In this document: piece after piece, positions 9,223 to 17,639 of the stretch
Layout: each line of letters begins with the position of its first letter
Numbering within the stretch: the stretch's first letter is position 1
NCBI RefSeq assembly: GCF_003122215.1
Contig: NZ_QEYD01000007.1
Location: 124,001-188,000, forward strand
From: Pararhodobacter marinus
GTDB taxonomy: Bacteria; Pseudomonadota; Alphaproteobacteria; Rhodobacterales; Rhodobacteraceae
DNA length: 64,000 nt
Reading direction: 5' to 3'
The notes under the pieces: model-generated
What the model was told of the DNA's origin: nothing
The model's database searches: none
Seen by the model: only the letters and a program-made list of their open reading frames with translations
Made by a program: the position numbers and the translations under genes

Positions 9223-9866
9223 GCCAGCGCCCGGTCCACCGTCGCGCGGATCTCGGCCGCGACCGCGTCCATCGCGCGCGCGCCGTCGATCACCCGAAAG
9301 CGCGGCGCGAATTCGTCGGCCAGCGACAGGAAGCCCGCGCGCATCTTCTGCTGAAGCTCCAGCCCGAAATCCTCGAACCGCTCTTCGGTCCCGCGCCGCC
9401 CCTTGGCGCGCGACAGGCCGATTTCCGGATCCATGTCGATCAGGATCGTCAGATCCGGCTCGCGACCGATCATCAGCGCGTGCAACTGGTCGACGACCGG
9501 CCGAAGATCGCCGCGCGACAGGCCCTGATACATCCGCGTACTGTCGGCGAAACGGTCGCAGATCACCACCTTGCCTGCTTTCAGCGCGGGGTCGATCGTG
9601 CGTTCCAGATGGTCGCGACGCGCGGCGGTGAACAGCAGGATCTCGGTTTCCGCTGACCAGCGGTCGGGATCGCCTTCCAGCACCAGACGGCGGATTTCCT
9701 CGGCCCCCGGCGAGCCGCCGGGTTCGCGCGTCAGGACCACGTCGCGCCCGGCTTCGCGCAGCCCTTCGGCCAGAAGCCGGGCCTGCGTCGACTTGCCCGA
9801 ACCGTCGATTCCCTCGAAGGTGATGAACAGACCGCGCCCCGGCACCGCCGCCGTCGTCCCGCTCAC
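9219..9866 (-). CDS. tmk: Thymidylate kinase
   Basis: A 215-residue dTMP kinase that makes dTDP for DNA synthesis. It shows the P-loop FEGIDGSGKST, the dTMP-binding EPGGSPGAEEIR, the DRX motif in CDRFADSTRMYQG and a LID region SRAKGRRGTEERFE. The start is GTG (residues MSGTTAAV), overlapping the dacC stop by four bases (GTGA), so it is probably translated by reinitiation after dacC. An N-terminal methionine further in is not available before the P-loop strand, which supports the GTG. Confidence 0.94.
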   Translation of the reverse strand: MSGTTAAVPGRGLFITFEGIDGSGKSTQARLLAEGLREAGRDVVLTREPGGSPGAEEIRRLVLEGDPDRWSAETEILLFTAARRDHLERTIDPALKAGKVVICDRFADSTRMYQGLSRGDLRPVVDQLHALMIGREPDLTILIDMDPEIGLSRAKGRRGTEERFEDFGLELQQKMRAGFLSLADEFAPRFRVIDGARAMDAVAAEIRATVDRALA

Positions 9867-11014
9867 GGGGTGACCAGACCCAGCTGTCCGCCCAGGACCA
9901 TCGCCGCCGTGCGCATGCGCGGCACGATCCCGCCCTCGGGCACCGAGGCCCCGGCCACCAGCGGCAGGGTGAAGGGTTCGGGCAGGCCCGGCACCTCGAC
10001 GATCAGGCGGCCGATTTCGGCGCCCTGTTCGACCGGCGCCGCGAGCGGGCCTTCATATTCGACGCGCGCCTGCGGCTCGCCCTGGCTGATCGCGGGCATG
10101 AGCACCGACAGGTCCCGCGCCGCGACCATCGGCACGCTGTCCTGAGCGCCCAGCCAGACCTCGGCCAGGGCGACCTCCTGCCCCTGTTCCAGCACGTCGC
10201 GTTCGACGAATTGCCGGAAGGCCCAGGTGATGATGCGCTCGGATTCCTCCACGCGCTCGACCGTGGAGTTGAGCCCCGAGAAGACAAAGATCACCCGGCG
10301 GTCGCCCTGATGCGCGGAACCGACCAGCGAATAGCCCGCTTCCTCGGTATGGCCGGTCTTGAAGCCGTCCATCCCCACCCCCGCCGACAGAAGCGGCACG
10401 CGGTTGGGCTGGGTGATGTCGTTCCAGGTGAACTCGGCCTCGCCCAGATAGTGGTACAGATCGGGATGTTCGGTGATGATGTAATTGGCCAGAACGGCCA
10501 GATCGTGCAGGCTCATGCGGTGGCGCGGATCGGGCCAGCCCGAGGCATTGGCGACCGTGGTCTGCGTCATGCCGATCGATTCGGCCCAGTCCTGCGCCAT
10601 CTGCGCGAACGCGTCTTCCGAGCCGCCCAGCCCTTCGGCGATGACCACCGCCGCGTCGTTGCCCGACACCACGGCCAGCCCCCGGATCAGGTCTTCGGTC
10701 GTCGGACGGTCGCGGGTTTCCAGAAACATCGACGAGCCGCCCATGTTGTGCGCGCGCTCGGACACGTTCCAGGTCGTGTCCATGGCCACCCGGCCCTCGG
10801 CGATGGCGTCATAGAGCATGGCCAGCGTCACCAGCTTCGACATCGAGGCGGGCGGCAGCGGAATATCGGCGTTCTGCTGCGCCAGCACCTGCCCCGAGCC
10901 GACATCGAGAATGTAGTAATTCGGCGCCCGGCCCCCATAGGGCGACTGGGCAAGACTGGCCGTGGCGCTGACCACGACAAGAGCGCAGGCAATGAGCAGG
11001 CGCTTCAAGGGCAT
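9863..11014 (-). CDS. dacC: D-alanyl-D-alanine carboxypeptidase (PBP5/6 family)
   Basis: A 383-residue periplasmic peptidoglycan enzyme. The signal peptide runs to about residue 23 (ATASLAQ). The penicillin-binding serine motif SMSK is at 57-60, SGN at 117-119 and KTG at 219-221, all at normal spacing. A C-terminal beta domain (about 265-360) follows. The very end is hydrophobic rather than a clear amphipathic membrane helix. It trims the terminal D-Ala from pentapeptide stems. It follows the SPOR lipoprotein gene by 106 bases and has a strong GGAGACC ribosome site; downstream it is coupled to tmk. Confidence 0.93.
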   Translation of the reverse strand: MPLKRLLIACALVVVSATASLAQSPYGGRAPNYYILDVGSGQVLAQQNADIPLPPASMSKLVTLAMLYDAIAEGRVAMDTTWNVSERAHNMGGSSMFLETRDRPTTEDLIRGLAVVSGNDAAVVIAEGLGGSEDAFAQMAQDWAESIGMTQTTVANASGWPDPRHRMSLHDLAVLANYIITEHPDLYHYLGEAEFTWNDITQPNRVPLLSAGVGMDGFKTGHTEEAGYSLVGSAHQGDRRVIFVFSGLNSTVERVEESERIITWAFRQFVERDVLEQGQEVALAEVWLGAQDSVPMVAARDLSVLMPAISQGEPQARVEYEGPLAAPVEQGAEIGRLIVEVPGLPEPFTLPLVAGASVPEGGIVPRMRTAAMVLGGQLGLVTP

Positions 11015-11120
11015 GGAGGTCTCCTTCTGGCGGGTTCCGGCGGGCAGGACGCACGGGAACCGCAGGCGGCCCCGTTCGCGCGCTACATTAGCGCCATTTG
11101 ATGACGGGTTTCAAATCCGC

Positions 11121-12299
11121 TCAGCGCACAACTGCGTAAGCATCGGCAAAGCCCATCTCGCGCACCCGCGACAGGAACGCGGCCCGTTCGGAGGTGGTCG
11201 CGGCGGGACCGACGACGACGCGCCAGAACTGGTTGTCCCCGGCAGCGCCCCGGCGGATCTCGGAATTGAGCCCGGCGGCCTGCATCGAAGCGCGCGCGTT
11301 GATCGCGTTCTGCTCGACGCTGAAGATGCCGATCTGCACATAGGGCCGGTCGATGCGCGGCGCGGGCTGCGTCACCTGCTCGGGCAGGGGCGCGGTTCCG
11401 GTGGCATGAAGCGGAGCGGTCGCGGCGGCGGCCTGCGCGTCGCCCAGTTCCGGCAATGCGGTCGTTTCGGGTTCGGGGTCGCTGCGGCGGAACCGGTCCA
11501 GGAAGGATCGGCGCCGCGGTTCGGGCTCTGCGGCGGGCGCGGGCACCGGGGTCGGTGCTGCGGCGGGTGCTGCGGCGGGTGCGTCAAGCGCGGACTGCGC
11601 GATCGGCGCTTCCGCCGGCGCGCCGGACTCGTCGCGGCCGAAAAGACGGCTGAGGAACCCGCGCCGCTCGGGCTCGGGCGCTTCAACGCTGGTGATCTGC
11701 ACCTGCCCCTGCGGCGCGCCCACAGGCATGGCGGGCCCGGTTTCCGCATCCGCCGTGGCGACCGGCGCGATGGCCAGCGTTTCGGTGGCGGCGGTCACGG
11801 GTTCGTCCTGCGGCGCCGGGTCGATCTCCATCTCGACACGCTGCAGGCGCAGGGCCGTCACCTCGATCTCAGTGGGCGCGCCGGCCAGAATGCCCAGCGC
11901 CCCCGCCGCCTCGGACGAGACCTGAAAGCGCGGCCCGGGATTGTCGCGTTCGCGCCGGAACAGCGCCCCGATCACCGACTCGCCGGTCCGGGTGTTGCGG
12001 ATCACCACGCGTTCGGGGTCCTGCGCGGCCGGATGCGCGACCCAGACACCGCCCAGCGAGGGGCGACCGTCCCACAGCCCGCTTTCCTGCATCCGGAAGA
12101 CTTCCGGCGCCTCGACATCGCGTTCGATCACGCGCTCGCCCGGCCCCTGCGTGGATTGCGGCGCGCTCATCAGGGTGGGCGTGCCCTCGGCCCCCTGCGA
12201 GGTCTGGCAGCCGCCCAGCGCCAGCATCGCCGCAATCGGCAGCGCTGTCAGGGCGGATCCTGCACTCCGTCGCGGAAAAGCGATGGAAACCTTGTTCAT
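11121..12299 (-). CDS. RlpA-like SPOR-domain lipoprotein with degenerate barrel
   Basis: Start chosen at 12299 because it gives a lipoprotein signal with lipobox LALGGC (Cys31) and has a GAGGGCAG ribosome site; a longer frame to 12452 lacks any signal. The 392-residue product has three parts. The middle (about 85-180) resembles an RlpA double-psi barrel: VVIRNTRTGESVIGALF, then SSEAAGALGI.AG and EIEVTALR. About 120 residues of Pro/Ala linker follow, then a SPOR domain over the last 75 residues (YVQIGIFSVEQNAINARA...). The catalytic motifs of RlpA (GxASWYG and NDRGP) are not visible. It sits just before dacC, where many alphaproteobacteria have rlpA, so it is likely a division-site peptidoglycan-binding lipoprotein that lost lytic activity. 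Confidence 0.75.
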   Translation of the reverse strand: MNKVSIAFPRRSAGSALTALPIAAMLALGGCQTSQGAEGTPTLMSAPQSTQGPGERVIERDVEAPEVFRMQESGLWDGRPSLGGVWVAHPAAQDPERVVIRNTRTGESVIGALFRRERDNPGPRFQVSSEAAGALGILAGAPTEIEVTALRLQRVEMEIDPAPQDEPVTAATETLAIAPVATADAETGPAMPVGAPQGQVQITSVEAPEPERRGFLSRLFGRDESGAPAEAPIAQSALDAPAAAPAAAPTPVPAPAAEPEPRRRSFLDRFRRSDPEPETTALPELGDAQAAAATAPLHATGTAPLPEQVTQPAPRIDRPYVQIGIFSVEQNAINARASMQAAGLNSEIRRGAAGDNQFWRVVVGPAATTSERAAFLSRVREMGFADAYAVVR

Positions 12300-12512
12300 C
12301 AAACTGCCCTCGTGCCCCGGCATGTCGCGCGCCCATCGGCGCCGCTGTCGGCCAGATGCACGCCCGCACACGTCATTTGCCCGTCCGTTTCGCAAGTCAG
12401 GCGGGCTTGTTTTTTCGCAAGAATAGCGACAACCCGCCGTCAAGGAAAGCATTTTGCCGCGCGCGCGAACAGGCGCGGCATCAACATGCCGACACCGCCC
12501 GCGCAGGCCCCT

Positions 12513-14171
12513 TCAGGACGGATCGCGCCAGCGGTTCACCATCGGATAGCGGCGGTCCAGGTAAAAGCTGCGCGTGGTCAGTCGCGCGCCGGGCGCCGAC
12601 TGGTAGCGTTTCCACTCGCTGATATAGAGCAACCGCTCGATCTTGCGCACCGTGTCGCGGTCATGGCCCTCGGCCACCAGCGTCTCGATCGAGGCCTCGC
12701 GATCCACCAGCCCTTCGAGGATCGAATCCAACACCGGATAGGGCGGGAGGCTGTCTTCATCCTTCTGGTCCTCGCGCAGTTCGGCCGAGGGCGGCTTGTC
12801 GATGACGCGCGGCGGGATCACCTCGCCCGCGGGCGCCAGCATCCAGTCGCGGTGATTGAGATTGCGCCAGCGACAGGTCTCGAAGACGCGGGTCTTGTAG
12901 AGATCCTTGATGGGGTTGTAGCCGCCGTTCATGTCGCCGTAGATCGTGGCATAGCCCACCGCGACCTCGGATTTGTTGCCGGTGGTCAGCAGCATGGCGC
13001 CTGTCTTGTTGGAAATCGCCATCAACAGCACGCCGCGCAGGCGCGACTGGATGTTTTCCTCGGTCACGTCGGGCGCGTAGCCCTCGAAAACCGGCGCCAG
13101 CGCCTCGGTCACCGCCGCGCGCGGTCCGCCAATAGACACCGTGTCCAGCCTGGTGCCCAGCCGCCGCGCGACATCCGCCGCGTCCTCCAGAGAATGGGCC
13201 GAGGTATATTCCGAAGGCAACATCACGCAATGCACGTTCTCGGGGCCCAGCGCATCCGAGGCGATGGTCGCCACCAGCGCCGAATCGATCCCGCCCGACA
13301 GGCCCAGCAAGACCTTGGAAAAACCCGATTTGAGCAGGTAATCGCGCGTGCCCGTCACCATCGCGTGGTAATCGCGCTCCCAGTCATCGGGCAGCGGCGT
13401 CTTCTCGCCCGGCTCGGCGCGCCAGCCGTCCTCGGTCTCGGTGAAATCGACATGCACGATCCGGTCGACGAAGCCCGGCACCAGATGCGTCAGATGCCCG
13501 CCGGGATTGAGCACGAAGGACGTGCCGTCGAAGACCTGATCGTCCTGCCCGCCCACCATGTTCAGATAGACCAGCGGCAGCCCTGTCTCGACCACGCGCT
13601 GGACCATCAGCCCCATGCGCGTGTCGTGGCGCGCGCGCGAATAGGGCGAGCCGTTGGGCACCAGCAGGATCTCGGCGCCGCTTTCGGCCTGCGCCTCGGC
13701 CACGTCCTCGTGCCAGGCGTCCTCGCAGATGGGCGTGCCGATGCGCAAGGGGCCGACGCGGTAGGGGCCGGAAATATCGGCGGGGGTGAACAGCCGCTTC
13801 TCGTCGAAGACCAGGTCGTTGGGCAGGTGATGCTTCTTCACCACCGCCGCGATGCGCCCGCCCTCCAGCACGAAATACACGTTGTAAAGCTTGCCGCCCT
13901 CGATCAGCGGCCCGCCGATGCCGATCGCCGGCCCCTCGGCGCAATCGGCAGCGAGCCGCGCGATCTCGGCTTCGGCGGCGCGCGCGAAGGCCGGTTTCAT
14001 CACCAGATCCTGCGTCTGGTAGCCGGTGATGAACATCTCGGGGAAGGCCACCATGTCGGCGCCCGCATCGCGTGCCTGCGCCCAGGCCTCGCGCGCCTGC
14101 GCGGCATTGTCGGCCAGCGCGCCCACGACCGGGTTCAGCTGGGCAAGGGTCAGGCGGAAGCTCTGGGTCAT
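12513..14171 (-). CDS. nadE: Glutamine-dependent NAD+ synthetase
   Basis: A 552-residue two-domain enzyme making NAD+ from nicotinate adenine dinucleotide using glutamine. The N-terminal nitrilase-type amidotransferase shows the triad Glu45 (FPEMFITGY), Lys in VVKKHHLPND and Cys in GTPICEDAWHED. The C-terminal ATP-pyrophosphatase half has the P-loop LLGLSGGIDSAL and the GNKSEVAVGYATIYGDMNGGYNPIKD block. The ATG at 14171 is preferred over the upstream GTG at 14192 because MTQSFRLTLAQLNP is the usual opening. No strong Shine-Dalgarno sequence is seen at either. A type B repeat lies 80 bases upstream. Confidence 0.95.
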   Translation of the reverse strand: MTQSFRLTLAQLNPVVGALADNAAQAREAWAQARDAGADMVAFPEMFITGYQTQDLVMKPAFARAAEAEIARLAADCAEGPAIGIGGPLIEGGKLYNVYFVLEGGRIAAVVKKHHLPNDLVFDEKRLFTPADISGPYRVGPLRIGTPICEDAWHEDVAEAQAESGAEILLVPNGSPYSRARHDTRMGLMVQRVVETGLPLVYLNMVGGQDDQVFDGTSFVLNPGGHLTHLVPGFVDRIVHVDFTETEDGWRAEPGEKTPLPDDWERDYHAMVTGTRDYLLKSGFSKVLLGLSGGIDSALVATIASDALGPENVHCVMLPSEYTSAHSLEDAADVARRLGTRLDTVSIGGPRAAVTEALAPVFEGYAPDVTEENIQSRLRGVLLMAISNKTGAMLLTTGNKSEVAVGYATIYGDMNGGYNPIKDLYKTRVFETCRWRNLNHRDWMLAPAGEVIPPRVIDKPPSAELREDQKDEDSLPPYPVLDSILEGLVDREASIETLVAEGHDRDTVRKIERLLYISEWKRYQSAPGARLTTRSFYLDRRYPMVNRWRDPS

Positions 14172-14253
14172 GACAAATCCGTCTTTCTGCACGCGCGATA
14201 CATAGCAGGCCCAGCCGCAAGGGAAAGGGCGCGCCGCCTCGTGCGTCCCGCTC

Positions 14254-14275
14254 TTTCATTCTGCCCCAAATACTC
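14254..14275 (-). repeat. Short intergenic repeat, type B, copy 1
   Basis: Minus-strand core GAGTATTTGGGGCAGA, located between the cupin gene stop and nadE. The same core occurs at 25984-26005, also just 3' of a minus-strand gene. The arrangement G..TATTT..GG..A resembles the core of the type A repeat, so the two types may be one family, but that link is tentative. Confidence 0.6.
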
Positions 14276-14302
14276 ATCCGCCCGCGCCACGGGCGCGGCG
14301 CT

Positions 14303-14653
14303 TCAGGTCCGGATCACGTAATCCTTCAGCATCGTCTCGGTCACTTCCCAGATGCCTGACAGGCCCGGCCGGATCACCACGCTGTCGCCCGCGCGCATCT
14401 CGATCACCGTGCCGTCGTCGCAGGTCAGGACCGAGCGGCCGGAATGAACGCGGATATATTCCCATTCCTCGTAGGCAAAGCGCCAGGCGCCCGGCGTCGA
14501 TTGCCACATGCCGCAATACAGCCCGTCGCGATCCTCGAAATCCCAGCTCGTATGGACCGGATCGCCCGACACCACCTTGTCGGGATCGGGGCGGCTGACG
14601 ACGGGTTCGACATCGTCGGTGCTCAGGTAGAAGGCAAGATCTTGGGCGGACAT
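14303..14653 (-). CDS. Small cupin protein (Cupin_3/EutQ-like)
   Basis: A 116-residue single-domain cupin. The core [32 protein letters not shown]... is followed by [27 protein letters not shown], the pattern of the Cupin_3 (DUF861, ureidoglycine aminohydrolase-like) group. The metal-binding histidines of typical cupins are mostly absent, as is common in this group. No operon partner lies close: the start faces the crotonase gene across a 148-base divergent gap. Function is unknown; a ligand-binding or small-enzyme role is possible. Confidence 0.75.
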   Translation of the reverse strand: MSAQDLAFYLSTDDVEPVVSRPDPDKVVSGDPVHTSWDFEDRDGLYCGMWQSTPGAWRFAYEEWEYIRVHSGRSVLTCDDGTVIEMRAGDSVVIRPGLSGIWEVTETMLKDYVIRT

Positions 14654-14801
14654 GACAGGTCTCCGAAGGCGCCGGGACCGTCCGGGCGCCGCTTCTGCGC
14701 GCCGAGAATGCCGTCACGTCGCAGCCCGCGCAAGACGCCGCGTCGCGGCTGGCGCCCGCCTGCGGGCGCGCCTAACGTGGCGGCAATTACGGAGGAAAAT
14801 C

Positions 14802-15602
14802 ATGCGCTCACTCGACGATCTGGACCTGACCTTCACCACGCTCACGGTGGATGACGACGGCATCGCCACGCTGACCCTGAACCGCCCCGAGAAGCGCAAC
14901 GCGCTCAACGCGGCGACGGTGGACGAGTTGATCGACATCTTCAGCGTCGTGCCGCGCGCGGGCGTGCGTGCGGTGGTCCTGAAAGCCGCGGGGACGCATT
15001 TCTGCGCCGGCCTCGATCTGGTCGAGCATCACACCGAGGACCGCCGCCCCGAGGATTTCATGCATGTCTGCCTGCGGTGGCACGAAGCCTTCAACAAGAT
15101 GGAATATGGCGGCGTGCCGGTGATCGCCGCGCTCAAGGGCGCGGTGGTCGGCGGCGGGCTGGAACTGGCCTCGTCGGCGCATATCCGGGTGGCCGATGCC
15201 AGCACCTATTTCGCCCTGCCCGAGGGCCAACGCGGCCTGTTCACCGGCGGCGGCGCGACGATCCGGGTGGCCGATCTGGTCGGCAAGGCGCGGATGATCG
15301 ACATGATGCTGACGGGCCGCGTCTATCAGGGCGAGGAAGCGATCCGTTTGGGCCTTGCGCAATATCTCGTCGAGGACAGCGAGGCCAAGGCCTATGAACT
15401 CGCGCGCGCCGCGGCCTCGAACCCGCCGCTGTCGAATTTCGCCATCTGCTCGGCCATCAGCCATATGCAGAACATGTCGGGCCTCGATGCCGCCTATGCC
15501 GAGGCCGTCGTGGCGGGGATCGTCAACACCCAGCCCGCCAGCCGTGGCCGTCTGGCCGCTTTCGCCGACAAATCGGCCGCGCGGGTGCGCCCCAACGAGT
15601 GA
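14802..15602 (+). CDS. Crotonase/enoyl-CoA hydratase family protein
   Basis: A 266-residue crotonase-fold enzyme acting on acyl-CoA thioesters. The start at 14802 is fixed by GGAGGA at 14791-14796 and by the family-like opening [24 protein letters not shown]. The oxyanion-hole motifs HFCAGLDL and [21 protein letters not shown] are intact. The catalytic Glu positions of classical hydratase (the EG.R.F block) read as [15 protein letters not shown], which fits a hydratase or isomerase but not precisely enough to name a substrate. It is transcribed alone, and a G-rich hairpin follows its stop by 23 bases. Confidence 0.87.
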   Translation: MRSLDDLDLTFTTLTVDDDGIATLTLNRPEKRNALNAATVDELIDIFSVVPRAGVRAVVLKAAGTHFCAGLDLVEHHTEDRRPEDFMHVCLRWHEAFNKMEYGGVPVIAALKGAVVGGGLELASSAHIRVADASTYFALPEGQRGLFTGGGATIRVADLVGKARMIDMMLTGRVYQGEEAIRLGLAQYLVEDSEAKAYELARAAASNPPLSNFAICSAISHMQNMSGLDAAYAEAVVAGIVNTQPASRGRLAAFADKSAARVRPNE

Positions 15603-15625
15603 CGCGCCGCTAGGCCCGTCCCTGC

Positions 15626-15679
15626 GCAGGCGGGCAAAGCGCGCGGGTGGGCGGGTGGGAGCGCGCTTTGCCCGCCTGC
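15626..15679. repeat. 19-bp perfect hairpin with a G-quadruplex loop, copy 1
   Basis: Arms GCAGGCGGGCAAAGCGCGC (15626-15644) and its exact complement (15661-15679) enclose a 16-base loop, GGGTGGGCGGGTGGGA, which is a textbook four-tract G-quadruplex motif with one-base loops. It lies between the crotonase stop and the DctB-like gene. A second element of the same design is at 26043-26093. There is no T-run, so it is not a standard intrinsic terminator. Confidence 0.85.
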
Positions 15680-15747
15680 CCCCGCCACCGATGCGCGCCC
15701 CCGCTTCGGGGCTTTGGCCTCTCCCCGGCGCGTGGTAAGACGCGGAC

Positions 15748-17628
15748 ATGAGCGACGCGCCCTTTCACAGCCTGCAAACCGAGCGATTGCGCCCGCGCGT
15801 GCAACGTCCCGCGCGCCGCGCGATGTGGGGGACGCTGGGCCTCGTGGCGCTGCTCCTGGCGCTGGGGCTGGGCAGTTTCGCCTATCAGCGCCTGCATCGC
15901 GCCGCGCTCGAAGAGCTCACCGATCAGGGCCGCAGCACGCTGCGCCTTGCCGTGGCTGCGCTCAATGGCGAGCTGCGCCGCTACGACCGGCTGCCGGGTC
16001 TTCTGGCCCAGCAAGAGGTGATCCGCGAGCTTCTGGGCCGTCCGCGCGAGGCCGAGCGGGTTCACGCCGCGAACACCTATCTCGCCACCACCGCGCGGAT
16101 GATGGAAACCTCGGACATCTATGTCATGGACCTGAGCGGCACGACGCTCGCCGCCTCGAACCATGCCCAGCCGCTCAGCTTCGTGGGCGGCAATTTCGCT
16201 TTCCGGCCCTATTTCCTCGATGCGCTGGCGAACGGTCAGGGCCGCTTCTACGGGCTTGGCACCACGTCCCAGGTGCGCGGCTATTATTTCGGGGCGCCGG
16301 TCCTCATGGATGACGAACCGGCGGGCGTGCTGGCGATCAAGATCGACCTGCACCCGATCGAGGAAAGCTGGCGCGGCTCGGGCACCGAGGTGATCGTCAC
16401 CGATCCCGAAGGCATCGTCTTCATGTCGACGACGCCCGACTGGACCTTCGGCGCGACCCTGCCGCTGACCGCCGAACGCCTCGCGCGGACGCGCGCGACA
16501 AGGCGTTATGCCGACCGCCCGCTGGCGGAACTGCCGATCCGGGCCGCGACCGGCCCCGACGGCCAGCCGCTCTGGCGCATCAGCCGCGCGGGCGGCGCGA
16601 CCGAGTACCGCGTGATCCGTGAAGACATGCCCGATGCGGGCTGGAGCGTGCAGGTCCTGGTCGATACCTCGCCCGCGCGCCAGCAGGCGCTGACGCGTCT
16701 GGCGCTGGGCGCGCTTCTGGCGGGGTTCGCGATGCTGGCGCTGGTGATCGTCTGGCAGCGCCGCGCCGCCCTGCGCGAACGCATGGCCCTGCAGGACGCG
16801 GCGCAGGCGCAACTGGAACGCCGGGTGGTCGAGCGCACCGCCGAACTGGCCGCCGTCAACAGCCAGCTGGCCGAGGAAGTGGCCGAGCGGACCGCGACCG
16901 AGGAGCGGCTGCGCGCCACGCAGGCCGATCTGGTGCAGGCGGGCAAGCTGGCCGCGCTGGGCCAGATGTCGGCGGCGCTGAGCCATGAATTCAACCAGCC
17001 CCTGGGCGCCGCGCAGAACTATGCCGAGAACGCGCAGGCCTATATCGCGCGCGGGCGCATCGACGAGGCCGCGTCGAATATCGACCGGATCCTCGGGCTT
17101 GTCGGCCGAATGAGCGAATTGTCCAAGCATCTGCGCAATTTCGCCCGCAAGCCCAATGCGCAGCTTTCTGACGTGCCGCTGGCCGAGGCACTGGACGCGG
17201 TGCGTGAGATCCTTGGCTGGCGGCTGCGCGGCCAGGGGATCGACCTGCGGATGGACATCCCGCCCCTCGTCGTGCGCGCGGGGCCGGTGCGATTGCAGCA
17301 GGTGCTGGTCAATATCCTGTCGAATGCCATCGACGCGCTCGAAGGCCGCGAGGCGCGCGCGATTTCCCTGAGCGCGCGGGCGGCGGGCGACCAGGCCGTG
17401 CTGACCATCGCCGATAACGGCCCGGGCATCGCGCCCCAGCTGGTCGAGCGGATCTTCGATCCGTTCTTCTCGACCAAGGGCGTGGGCAAGGGGCTGGGGC
17501 TGGGGCTGTCGATCAGCTACAACATCGTGCACGATTTTGGCGGCACGCTGTCGGTCCACAACGCGCCGGGGGGCGGCGCGGTCTTTACCCTGACCCTGCC
17601 GCTGGCCGCCGTTTCGGTGCCCGCCTAG
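15748..17628 (+). CDS. DctB-like sensor histidine kinase
   Basis: A 626-residue membrane sensor. One helix lies at about 27-45 and another at about 310-332, enclosing a periplasmic double-Cache-like sensor domain of some 260 residues (SDIYVMDLSGTTLAASNH, FRPYFLDALAN, GVLAIKIDL). A coiled-coil linker (ERRVVERTAELAAVNSQL) leads to the phosphoacceptor ALSHEFNQPLGAAQNYAENA, then the N box NILSNAIDAL, DNGPGI, DPFFSTK and GLGLGLSIS. This layout is that of DctB, the C4-dicarboxylate sensor. The downstream regulator gene starts 11 bases after its stop, and the TAXI transporter beyond it is the probable target. The true ligand is unknown. Confidence 0.9.
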   Translation: MSDAPFHSLQTERLRPRVQRPARRAMWGTLGLVALLLALGLGSFAYQRLHRAALEELTDQGRSTLRLAVAALNGELRRYDRLPGLLAQQEVIRELLGRPREAERVHAANTYLATTARMMETSDIYVMDLSGTTLAASNHAQPLSFVGGNFAFRPYFLDALANGQGRFYGLGTTSQVRGYYFGAPVLMDDEPAGVLAIKIDLHPIEESWRGSGTEVIVTDPEGIVFMSTTPDWTFGATLPLTAERLARTRATRRYADRPLAELPIRAATGPDGQPLWRISRAGGATEYRVIREDMPDAGWSVQVLVDTSPARQQALTRLALGALLAGFAMLALVIVWQRRAALRERMALQDAAQAQLERRVVERTAELAAVNSQLAEEVAERTATEERLRATQADLVQAGKLAALGQMSAALSHEFNQPLGAAQNYAENAQAYIARGRIDEAASNIDRILGLVGRMSELSKHLRNFARKPNAQLSDVPLAEALDAVREILGWRLRGQGIDLRMDIPPLVVRAGPVRLQQVLVNILSNAIDALEGREARAISLSARAAGDQAVLTIADNGPGIAPQLVERIFDPFFSTKGVGKGLGLGLSISYNIVHDFGGTLSVHNAPGGGAVFTLTLPLAAVSVPA

Positions 17629-17639
17629 AAGATGATACG

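Noticed and set aside
13768-13790. A stretch in nadE resembling the type A repeat (CCGGAAATATCGGCGGGGGT)
   Set aside because: It is in frame and encodes the conserved FTPADISGPY region of NAD synthetase; it lacks the hairpins, so the match is taken as coincidence.
10962-14321. A 1119-codon open frame on the plus strand
   Set aside because: It lies opposite the start of dacC, the RlpA-like gene and nadE, and shows the same antisense composition bias.
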